Shown piece by piece: positions 11,401 to 23,400 of a stretch of DNA of 64,000 bases (position 1 is the stretch's first letter; every line of letters begins with the position of its first letter). Below the pieces are notes generated by a model. That model searched no databases. It saw only the letters and a program-made list of their open reading frames with translations, and was not told where the DNA came from. Origin of the DNA: Symbiodinium natans (Eukaryota; Sar; Dinophyceae; Suessiales; Symbiodiniaceae); NCBI GenBank assembly GCA_905221605.1, contig CAJNDS010002606.1, forward strand, positions 144,001 to 208,000. The letters run 5' to 3'. A program made the translations under genes and the position numbers.

Positions 11401-14400
11401 GATAACTTTCATTACAGGCAGATGGCCTGCTCAAGCAATGCAATTGCCCAAGATGAGACCTGATTGGAGTGCTTGCAGTTTCTCGGATTCGCAGGAGTTT
11501 GTTTCATCGCACGGCCGACGCACCGCTGCAAGAAACTTGCCAGTAGTTCTTGCTGAGCCTATAGTAACAAAGACGAGAAAGACGTGCGAGACGGTCATTT
11601 ATGTTGGGACTCAAGCAGATTGGCCTTGGGTGGGCTTCAGTATGACAGTGTGAGAAAGTTGGCTGTTATCCCCGGAAGAATATTTGTCATGCTGGTTTTT
11701 GCCTGGTTTAGGGCAATGGCGGGGCAGCTCACCTGATGAGGAAAATCCTGCTGCAAAATGACGTGTGTGCCATCAAAGCGGAGAAAGTTGCGCTGTGCTG
11801 CGCGGCAGAGGGGAGAGACACATGTCTCAAGCCGAACATAACTCGAAACCTATGGCTGAGCGACATCGGGTTCCGGAGTACAAGGTCCTAAACCCCAAAC
11901 TCCAAATCGTAGTGAGATCCCTGATATACCCGGACCAGGCTGCTGGCGGAGGCCGCCTTAGAACAGCTCGAGTTCGGCGTAGCCGAGAAGGCCTTCGTGC
12001 GCTTCGAGGACTACCAGGCGCGGTCGCAGAGGGCAGGTGCCAAGGGCGATGTTTTTCAATCACGTCGGGGAGCTGGAAAGCATGCCTGCGACACCGTGAC
12101 GTTGAATGCTTTCTTTGCAAGGGCGGCACAACGGAGGCTTAGGCTTTTTTGTTGGGTTTCCGTTGCTTGGTGTAACATCGGTGGAGGTTGCGAGACGCTG
12201 AAAAATCCTCAAAAGCACCCCCCGCGAAAACCGAGGGCATCCAGCTGGTGAAGCGCCTCCGCCTTCTGGACATCCCAGCTGCAGTTGCAGACATGTGTTC
12301 TGAGTCGTAAACTCCCCCCCCCCCCAGCTGTTGTAAGCTTCGGTTATGCAAGCATGCGACCCTGGCCTTGGGAAGTTCAGACTCCTCCACCTTTCGGTCT
12401 CCTGCATGTGGAGGACGACCGGGTGAAGCAGAAGGCTGAGGCCGGGGGGGTGGCCAGGGGCAAGATTGCCAGCTTAGGTGCTTAGGGCCGGTTAGGGTTT
12501 TGGGTATAGGGCTGTTGAAGGTCACGGGGGGGCATCGGGCCTTTTTCTGGCTGAGGTGGCGGCCTATTTCCAGCGCTTCGACGAGGCGGAGAGCCTGTAC
12601 AGGGAGATCGACCGAAAGGCCCAGTGCTTCAAACTCACAATGTAGTTTCAATTGAGGTCTGAATGGGGGTCCCCGAGTCTTCGGCGCCGAGACATTGCAG
12701 TGGAACGTGGCGGTAGAGCCCGATTGAGATCAAAGCTTGAGCTGAACATGTGCTTTGTTTGTCAATTGGGCTTTGTTTGCCGATTGCCCGCCCCAGCATG
12801 ATAGCGAGCTCTGGCTCAGTATTTTTGGTTACAGATCACTGACGGAGGACCTCGCCATCGATCTTCGGGTGCGCCTGGGTGACTGGTTCCGAGTCATTCA
12901 GCTGGCGCATGGTGCCAACGAGGCAGGCAGTGTGTCATGAGGGGGGGTGCACGGCGAAACCAAGCCTGCTCATGACCGCTTAGTGTTCGTGCTTGCAGTC
13001 CGCCCATCTTTACAGGAACTGCTGCACCAAGCATGGAGTGCGATCGGCGATTACTACGCGGACCGCTGCAAGCCGCTCGATGCAGAAGGAAGGAGGTGAT
13101 ATGCACGGGGGAATTCGGCAGACCGAATGTGACAGCGGGCTTGGGAGGGCCTGTTTGCCCTTAGAAACTGCGGCTGAGGTGGCCCAATGCAGCCAACTAC
13201 TACGCCAAGGCGCCTTGAGAGTGCGACATGAGCTTGGGGAAGAAGTTTGAAAGCCACCGCATGCGTTACCTCAGGCAGGAAACAATGCTGCACTGGTGGA
13301 CACGTACTATTTCTTGGAGGACCACTGTCCGTCTGATTTTAGGCAATGCGTCGATGCACCACGGACACCGCACCGTTAATGTAAATCTAGCCAAAGCAAG
13401 GATTGGCAGGTCCCAGGTCTTAGGGTGTTGGGTTGTTTCTGATCCGGACGAGTTGTGGCTGCATGCGCAGGATTACGACTCCCTGGAAAGACTAATCCCG
13501 CAGCTGCCGGAAGGCTGGTCCCTCACTGCGAGACTGGGGGTAGGAGCAGCACAGTCCTGGTCTTTCGCATGCAGATCTCAGACTTGCACAGCCAAATCTA
13601 CGACAGTGCCGAGAGATGCCGATTCTGGAGCTTAACGGCTGAGAGGGGTTTGCTATCCAGATGGTGAGAAAGGAGGACAGAGGGGCTGCTGGGCCTTCTC
13701 AAGTGGAGGACAAAGCTTGAAGAGCGAGGTGGAGCGAATGTCATGTACAGCAGTTGACATACCACCAGGCCTTCATGAGACGCAGCGGGCAAAGCAACGC
13801 ATGCATACACACGCTGCAAGCGCTGCGTTTGCAGCGGCGTGCCTTGCAGCCTGGACCACTCCGGTGCCGGCGCAATACCATCATGGTCAGCCTTCAAGAT
13901 GCCTTCATCATTACAAATAGAGTCAATAGAGAGAAGGGAGGACAGAGGCGCTGACCTTCTTAAGCTAGTTCGTGAAGACACCAGACCTTGAAGAAGGAGG
14001 TGGAGCGACTGTCACGTATCATGACGCTACCAGACCCTCATGCCGCACTCTCTGCTGTCGACAGCTCTAATTCCGCATGGCATAGCCCAGTATCGACAAA
14101 CATCTTATGAAACACTGACAAGCCAACATGCAGGAAGCAACGTCCCAGGTCCTAGTCCTAGTTTCCCTAAACGATTAGTTTAGCAGCAGTGCGCCTTCGG
14201 CACTTTACATGCGTTTGGATTCACCAATTTTTTGGGGCTTACTGAACCCAGCTTGTTGCACTGTGAGGCAGTCCGCTCCTGACAGAGGTGGGCAACAAGT
14301 TCGCCTCCGTTGGGCTTTGCGAGCAGGACCGAGTGCAGATTGTGTAGACGTTTATGCTTTGTCCCGGATTTTCGGGCTTTGGCTTTAGTTTTGCGGGCCG

Positions 14401-17400
14401 GTGCAAACTTATAGAGTCTGGTGGGTGGCTTTATGCCCGGTCCACGGCATAGAGATGTGTTTTTTGTGAACATGCTTGCTAATGTTGTTGTTCTTTTCGA
14501 CGTGAATGATTGTTTGACAGGTTCGGTTTAGCGGCTGCGTTTGCTGAGAGGAAGGGTTCTTTTTATCATTATGATTGTTCTTCCAGAAGTTCATGCAGCT
14601 GTGCAGTATTGCGTTTGCCCATTGGCTTGAGGCCGTCCAGGCTTATTTGCGCCACGGCGACGTCAAGACGGCGGTTGACACGCTATGGCCTTGGTGGGTA
14701 CATATCTCGATAAGCTACGCTGTGCACCCAAGTCCCCGAAGCCTTGCAACTTGAGCAGATGTCTTTCCGTTTTCTTTCCCAATTCCCGGTACGTAGAAGA
14801 GCCGGCGCGCTGTGCGGCACCTACCTTTTGGTGTGTTTTTGTGCTTTTGGAGAGGTGTGTCCTGCTGAACCAGTGGGAACTGGCGGTGAACCTCGCGCAG
14901 CAACATAACTTCCAGCAGATCGAAGGCTGGCCCAGGTTGCAGAGCTTATGCTGGAGTTTGTCAAGTAAGCATGATTATATCCCCCTTGGGAATTCTTTGT
15001 TGTTTTTGGTTGATATAAAACCCAAGAGGATATTAAACAATATATATTAGTTTTATTAAGGTTCTAAGGGACGGCGTGAGTCTTTGGCAGTGCACTATCA
15101 TGCTGGTTTCTGGACATGTGCCATCTCAGCGAAGCTTCGCCACGACACCAACTTGAGGATGATGCTTGTTTCAGCTGTTTCAACCTTGCAGTGCTTCCTG
15201 GACTGGCCAGGTCTCCTGGCAAAGTACGCCCAGCATCTTCTTGACAAGAACAAGAAGATTGAGGCTGCCAAAGCAGTCGTTCAGTACTTCGGTGGCTGTC
15301 CATCCCGTGCTCTCTGTCCCTCCAAAACTCCAAACCACGGGTCCCTGCCAGAAAAGTTCTTGAGCTGCGGCATTTTTTTGTGTGTGGGTTTGAGGAAGGA
15401 GCTGGTAGATTCACCCCGATGCTTCATGCTTGTTGCGGCAAGGCAGTGCAGCTTTACCGGAAGGCAAGCCGCCACACGGAGGCCAGGGATCAAAGTTCGA
15501 AGCTCGAACTCCAGCAGCATTCAAGAAGAAGCAATCAGCAGTACCACTCGGAGCAGCAGACCTCATGCATCTCAGCATGCTGCGTCTTTGTGGCCTGCCC
15601 ATCATTCCCAACTCACTCTTATGTTTGCACGTCCAGCTTTCGGACCGCAGCCAGGCAGCGAAACTGCTGAATCAGATGGCCAGGGAGATGCCAGGCCTTG
15701 TCCAATGCAGTGGCAGGGGAAGCAGAAGCAGCAGTGACAGCCAAGAGGACACGCACTCCTCAAATTTCGGGTTGCTGTCATAGATGCATGAAGAATTCAT
15801 TCGGGAATGCTTGTGCGGCATTTGCCAACTCAAGCTGCTGTGGCTGCAAACTGAGCGACAACAAAAGCATGCAAGTAGACAGTATGATATATGTAATCTG
15901 ATACAGCCTCTTATTCTGGTACCAACAAGACCCTGCAGAAGGCGTGCAAATTGTAAGCAGCGCAATGGCGCTTGGTCTGTGCCTGGGCTTTTCAGCTGGG
16001 CTGCTTTGTCTGCCGCTGCTGACCGCAGCTCGCCAGGAAAGCTGGATGATTCTTGAGCTGGAAGAGCAGCCAACGAGTAACCTGAACCATTTGGCCTGTG
16101 CACGTTCAGCAGAGGTGTTCGCTGTACGGCTCTCTGCTCGTTTACGATCTGCCATCGCCTTTGGCGTTGGGACTAATTGGCCGCCCTACGATGTCAGCGA
16201 CCTGTCCAGGCAGGGTCCTCCTCCTAAACCCTTCTGATCCTCGTCAACAATCATTAAGACGGTGAGGCCCTCACCACGCTGGGTGCAGTTGAGCACACGG
16301 CTGCTGGGCCTACTAGCCCACTCAGAAACAGTGGGCGCGTTTGAAGGCGAGCCGACAGCAGTCACTAGCAAGTGCTGCAGTTCTTGAAAGACTGCCGCTC
16401 ACTGTGTTTGTGAGATATTGTGAGCTTGTAAGTCTGGTCTGTGGCTTTATGGGCAGGCCTTGCCAATGCTGTTCCGTTGATGGTCAAGAGCCCCAACGGT
16501 ATGGTTTCCGGGCTGCGCCTGTCCCCAACAGCACAGAAGAAAACGAAGACCGTGGTGTACTTGCACGGGAATCTCAGCTTGAAAGTCAGCAAGTCAGATG
16601 CGGTCTACGTTCTTGTAGCATTCCGTGGCCAGAGTGGAAGTGTAAGTGGTGTCAAATTTGCAGCAAGATCCGCCTCCAAGCCGCCTCCAAGCCAAGGCAA
16701 GCTGGCAACGCGGTTGTACAACATCGGACAGACCTCTACAAGCTGCTTGCGACGCGACTCGGATGTGAGGTGCGCTGAGGCTGCACGTGCAAGACACCAT
16801 CCCGTAAAGTTGAAGACGGAGAAGAGCAGCTGCCACTGTGATCTGACCATGACTTCAAAGGACTCAGAGACTATTGGGCAATTGTAGCCTAAGAGTAAGC
16901 TTAGTGCAGGTGATTGCCATCGATTACTGTGGCTGCGGCTACTCTGATTTCTGCTGGCCAACAGAGGCACGCCGTCCAAAGCCTGAACTGTGAAGCCCCG
17001 TGAAGCCGATTTCTCGCGACTTGGAATCTGCCTTAGCTGACCGTGATGCAGTGGTAAGTGCAGTGCTCTCACTACTTGGAGGTTCATGGCATTGTTAACC
17101 AAGTACATCTGTACTTCTAACTCACTGAATAAGCCCCTTAAGTGCCCAAATATGGATACAGTTTGGGTAATACGCACAGTTTTCATTGGCTCGTATGTGC
17201 CCTGAACCTTCAAGTAGTGCTGAGACTCTGCCGCCAAGATCCGCATGCCAAGCCCCAGCCTGCTGAGGCCAGTGCAGTGGCGGATGTCCGGGCTGTTGTT
17301 CAGTCCCTGCCGCCGGAGGAGGAGGAGGGGATGCCGGGTCGTTTGAGAAGTTTCAGGGTCCGAGGTTTCAGGACTTTGGGGCCCATGTCAAGGTGTGGCT

Positions 17401-20400
17401 CTTGTTCCCGGCTCCAGTACCCCCAAAGTATCTTTGGAGTAGAATTCCTTAGAGAATGCCTGGAGGGCACGCCGGATGTCGCAACACAGCATCTCCAGAG
17501 TACCCCATTCCCAGATGATCCCTACTGCGCACGTTGAACGGCTCGGATGTCGGGTGTCCAGAGACAAACTCGCGAATTCAAAGTGAAGAGGTCGTCATCT
17601 GGGGTCACAGACCCTTGGTGGCAGGAAGAGTGGAACCTTGAAGGGCACTTCCGATTTGCGAGGGTTTAGGGTTTAGGGTTTAGGGTTTAGCAGGGTTTAG
17701 GGTTGAGGGTTTAGGGTTTCGGGTTTACGGTTTAGGGGTTCTTGATTGAGGTCTCGGCACAGGCATCGCGCTGGCATCTTTGGAAGCCTTGCTGGCAGAT
17801 GAGGGCCGCCGAGTGAGGGGTGTGATCCTTGAGGCTTGCCAGCTGCATCTTGCACATCTTCATCGACTTTGCATGATGACGATCATTTTTATTGTTTATT
17901 ATTTTTATTGTTCTTGCTCTCGTTATTAGGTGTGATCAGAAAGAAGCCAGCCTGTGAGCAACTCGCTGGCACGGCCCTTCGGAGGCACCCTTCCTGTCCT
18001 TTGCGGCCGCAGCGGGGTCGCTGCTAGAGGCGGTGCTGCCCTGGCGCAGCCTGCGAGAAGGCCTCATATGTTTGGCAACCCTGCGGACGTGGAGGTGCTT
18101 TGCGATGTCTCGTGCTTTTGGCAGGATTGGAGAGATGGGTTCGGGATGGCTGGGGGGACCTCCAGTTCGATTCCGCTCGCCGAGTCCAAGCTGTAGCTGC
18201 CAAGATGCCCGCCAGAGCCCCAGCTCCTGTGACAAGTGCGAAACGGCGCTGGTTAAAGAGCCGTGAGACTCAGGTGGTCATCCTCCACGGCACGGATGAC
18301 GGGAAGGTTCCCTCTAGCCATGGCAGGCCTGATATGTTTCCCCGACCCTCAGGCCCTGACAGGTCAAGCAGCTTCAAAAGGGAAGTCGACATGGCACTTG
18401 CGGCAGGAAGCTCTCCGAGTTGGCTGGAGTGCCGTGCCGTGCCTGCCATTAGACATCTTTGCTCTCGACATGCTGTGCCGGTCAGACCCTGAACGCAAGA
18501 GTTCTCCCTCAGCCTGCGCCCGCAAAGAGTCGAAGGCTTTCCAAGAAGCCCGCAACCATCCTGCAGTCACAAGATCTGAGCTCCAGAGCTAAGGCTGCAT
18601 GGCTTCCCATGCAGGCACAACGACATTTGGGCGCAGCCCGGCTTGCCGCAGCTGCTCAAAGAGACTTTCGAGCAGTGGTGATGCCGGTGAGCAAAAAATG
18701 TCCTTGGCTTGCAGTCGCCCTATTCTGCACTCATTGCTAACCCATTTGCTGTTCGTAGTACACGTGGCACATGTGCTTTGCGGCAAGTCCGCTCCAGTTG
18801 CAGGTGGCGCTCAGCGGCATCCTGACAGAATAAAGAAGTTGCTCGGCATCGTTGAAGGGCAAAGCTCAGAACACAAGCGACCCTTCAAGGCTACAGATAC
18901 TGAGTGAGGGGGGGGCGGGGGGGGGGGGGGGGCCCTGGGAGAACTTAAATCCTTGACATGTTTTAAATCTTGGGAGGGAGGCTTCAGATTTAATGAGTGA
19001 AGTGGAGAATGTCTGCAGCTGTCTAAGGTTGTACTTGCTGGCAGCTCTGGAGGTCGAGAAGTGCCGGCCCTATGGATGTAAGAGTCAATCCTGCAACTGT
19101 CGGGTGATTGGGGGTGATTGCAGTGGTTCCGCGTCTGAGGTTCAAGAATAAAACCTTGGACGCCCAGATGACAGGCCCACTGCGGAGGGTTTTGGGATAA
19201 CTACTGCGCTCAGGGGATTTATTCAGGTGGCAGTGAATCCTGCACAGACAACCCAAGACTAAAAATTCCCCGGTGCACGCTTTTGGGTTTTTCTCTGTTA
19301 TCGGAAGAGGTATGGAAGGTGGAAGCATACAGTATCTTCCCTTTTTTGCTTCTATTCTAGGGCACCGCATAGGGCCTGTAAAATCAACAGTCGTTCAGTC
19401 ATACCACTTTGGCAGGCGCCACGCAGGGCACGATGACGACTGCACAGACGCTGCAGTCGCTGGTCACGCAGGCCGCTGTCTCTACTCTAGATGTCGGGGT
19501 TTGCGAGAATAAGGGGCCCCTAATATAGACCCCCAAGTTGTAGGATCCCCTTAGCATAAGAACCCCAGTAAGGTGGTACCCACGAACATCGTAAACCCTC
19601 CAGATGTCAGATGATCGTACGCGCCTTGTTGCCAAAAACCCAGGACCAGAGCGTCTCCAGCGACCGCGCTCTGGAGAGCCCCTGGCGTGGCTGCGAGGAC
19701 GGGAGAGTTGGCCCCCCAACGCTACAAGAGATCTAAGTATGCCCGAAACCTTCATTTTCTAAGCATGGCTGTATCGCGACAGAACAGAAAGAATGGCCAG
19801 CAACAATACTCGTGTTCATGGTGTTCCTAGCAGAATAGACAAGGGTACCATGGGTTATTTGTCAGGCCGGGATGCCCTAGTTACACTGCCGTGAGGGTCA
19901 CCAGACAGAGCATTCGATAAGCGAAAGTTGGGGGTAGCATTGCAGCATCTTTTTTGAGCAGGCGTACCACATCTACCTGCTCTCTCAGCGGCAACTGTAC
20001 GAGGGACAGTTCGAGCAGGCCACGGGAGACGAGAACCATCAGCATTCGTGTGTCTTTGTTTCCAGTCGCGATGGAAAAGGAAGTTGTGCAATTCGGATAA
20101 TTCGGTTCGCTTCTGTTTTGCCGAATCCGTATGTGTTGCTATATGCTGGCGGAATGTCCTCTTAGCCTTCTTTGCTCCGTGACACATGGTGAGACTGCGA
20201 AACAAGTGGCAGAAGCTTCCGCGATAGTTGCATCATGTTTCGTAGTTGCATCATGTTTCGTCGACATGTGCTTACCAAAGCTGACTGGCACTTCGAAGAA
20301 CGCCAAGCGTACTGGGCAAACATGCTGTTGAGACTGTGCCCTTGCCTGTGAAGACACAAGATGACGAGCCTGAGTGCATTGCACGATCTCCGTGATTACA

Positions 20401-23400
20401 TTCGAGGCATTTGTCAGAGGCAGCGATGGTTTCATTCTTGTTCGGTGAGGCATGATGAGACTGGTGAAACGATTGACAGAAGCTCCCGTGTAGAGTTTCC
20501 ATCCACATCTGCTTACCAAAGCTGACTGGCACAGACGTGATTCGAGAGCGCCGCGCGTTGGCCAACCGTCCTGTTGAGATGGTGCCCTTGCCTGTGAAGA
20601 CACAAGATGACGAGCCTGAGTGCATTGCACGATCTCCGTGATTACAGTCGAGGCATTTGTCAGAGGCAAAACGGTCTGAAGTTGTTCGAGTCCAGCGTCG
20701 TTGTGCAGCCATGCATGCGATCGAGCGATTTGCTTGGGTCCTCCTTGTATGTAGCCCTTACTCCGTGTTGAGCGCGCATGATGCTGTCCTGTGAAGACAC
20801 AAGATGACGAGCCTGAGTGCATTGCACGATCTCCGTGATTACATTCGAGGCATTTGTCAGAGGCAGCGATGGTTTCATTCTTGTTCGGTGAGGCATGATG
20901 AGACTGGTGAAACGATTGACAGAAGCTCCCGTGTAGAGTTTCCATCCACATCTGCTTACCAAAGCTGACTGGCACAGACGTGATTCGAGAGCGCCGCGCG
21001 TTGGCCACCCGTCCTGTTGAGATGGTGCCCTTGCCTGTGAAGACACAAGATGACGAGCCTGAGTGCATTGCACGATCTCCGTGATTACAGTCGAGGCATT
21101 TGTCAGAGGCAAAACGGTCTGAAGGTTGTTCGAGTCCAGCGTCGTTGTGCAGCCATGCATGCGATCGAGCGATTTGCTTGGGTCCTCCTTGTATATAGCC
21201 CTTCCTCTGTGTTGAGCGCGCATGATGCTGTCCTGTGAAGACACAAGATGACGAGCCTGAGTGCATTGCACGATCTCCGTGATTACATTCGAGGCATTTG
21301 TCAGAGGCAGCAATGGTTTGATTCTTGTTCTGTGAGGCATGATGAGACTGGTGAAACGATTGACAGAAGCTCCCGTGTAGAGTTTCCATCCACATCTGCT
21401 TACCAAAGCTGACTGGCACAGACGTGATTCGAGAGCGCCGCGCGTTGGCCAACCGTCCTGTTGAGATGGTGCCCTTGCCTGTGAAGACACAAGATGACGA
21501 GCCTGAGTGCATTGCACGATCTCCGTGATTACAGTCGAGGCATTTGTCAGAGGCAAAACGGTCTGAAGTTGTTCGAGTCCAGTTTCGTTGTGCAGCCATG
21601 CATGCGATCGAGCGATTTGCTTGGGTCCTCCTTGTATGTAGCCCTTACTCCGTGTTGAGCGCGCATGATGCTGTCCTGTGAAGACACAAGATGACGAGCC
21701 TGAGTGCATTGCACGATCTCCGTGATTACATTCGAGGCATTTGTCAGAGGCAGCAATGGTTTGATTCTTGTTCTGTGAGGCATGATGAGACTGGTGAAAC
21801 GATTGACAGAAGCTCCCGTGTAGAGTTTCCATCCACATCTGCTTACCAAAGCTGACTGGCACAGACGTGATTCGAGAGCGCCGCGCGTTGGCCAACCGTC
21901 CTGTTGAGATGGTGCCCTTGCCTGTGAAGACACAAGATGACGAGCCTGAGTGCATTGCACGATCTCCGTGATTACAGTCGAGGCATTTGTCAGAGGCAAA
22001 ACGGTCTGAAGTTGTTCGAGTCCAGTTTCGTTGTGCAGCCATGCATGCGATCGAGCGATTTGCTTGGGTCCTCCTTGTATGTAGCCCTTACTCCGTGTTG
22101 AGCGCGCATGATGCTGTCCTGTGAAGACACAAGATGACGAGCCTGAGTGCATTGCACGATCTCCGTGATTACATTCGAGGCATTTGTCAGAGGCAGCAAT
22201 GGTTTGATTCTTGTTCTGTGAGGCATGATGAGACTGGTGAAACGATTGACAGAAGCTACCGTGTAGAGTTTCCATCCACATCTGCTTACCAAAGCTGACT
22301 GGCACAGATGTGATTCGAGAGCGCCGCGCGTGTTGGCCACTCGTCCTGTTGAGATGGTGCCCTTGCCGGTGAAGACACAAGATGACGAGCCTGAGTGCAT
22401 TGCACGATCTCTGTGATTACAGTCGAGGCATTTGTCAGAGGCAAAACAGTCTGAAGTTGTTCGAGTCCAGTTTCGTTGTGCAGCCATGCATGCGATCGAG
22501 CGATTTGCTTCGGTCCTCCTTGTATGTAGCCCTTACTCCGTGTTGAGCGCGAATGATGCTGTCCTGTGAAGACACAAGATGACGAGCCTGAGTGCATTGC
22601 ACGATCTCCGTGATTACATTCGAGGCATTTGTCAGAGGCAGCAATGGTTTGATTCTTGTTCTGTGAGGCATGATGACACTGGTGAAACGATTGACAGAAG
22701 CTACCGTGTAGAGTTTCCATCCACATCTGCTTACCAAAGCTGACTGGCACAGACGTGATTCGAGAGCGCCGCGCGTGTTGGCCAACCGTCCTGTTGAGAT
22801 GGTGCCCTTGCCTGTGTAGACACAAGATGACGAGCCTGAGTGCTGTGCACAAGGATCGTGATGACGATTGAGGCATTTGTCAGAGGCGAAACGTCATGTC
22901 TGAAATTGAGCACCCTGGCGCGCGAGGGCGGTTCGCGTCTAAAGCCATGCATGTACGATGCTAGTGATGCTGATGTGCATTGTGTAGCTGTGGTCATGTT
23001 CCGTGTTGAGCGGCTTTTGATCACGATCGAGGCATGTGTCAGATTAGCCTGCGATCGTTCAGTCTTGTGGATATTCTTGCTGCGCAAGGCGAACTCCCGC
23101 GATAAAAACCAACAAATTGAACGTACAGTGGGGTTTTGAACATTATTGTCCGTTGTCAAGAAGCGTTTAATGCACTATTTTTGGGTCCTTAGAACCCCCC
23201 TCACTTAGGACCCGATAAGTACAAAAAAGCTCTCATTTTTATGATCGTGCCCTTACTAAAATAGTATTCGCTCGCTTTGTGTTCATGCGTTCGTTCGCCC
23301 ATATAGCTTGTTCACTTCCGCACAAGTTCATGAGCTTGCGAACAAAGAAGCGTGCCATTTCATTCCCTGTCCATTTGTACTATTATCTTGTTGCGGGCGC

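Larger units (their letters stand above)
3551..11936. other. Large intronic block of IFT121 (8.4 kb)
   Basis: Between the exon [16 protein letters not shown] and the exon [11 protein letters not shown] found no exon I trust, although WDR35 proteins have about 20 residues here (including a His-Pro-Arg-Leu-Trp-like segment), so one short exon should be hidden. The block holds telomere-type arrays, a decamer array, CT microsatellites, a fold-back element at 6465-6591, and a helix-like open segment near 10160-10255 ([20 protein letters not shown]) that I cannot assign. Confidence 0.6.
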
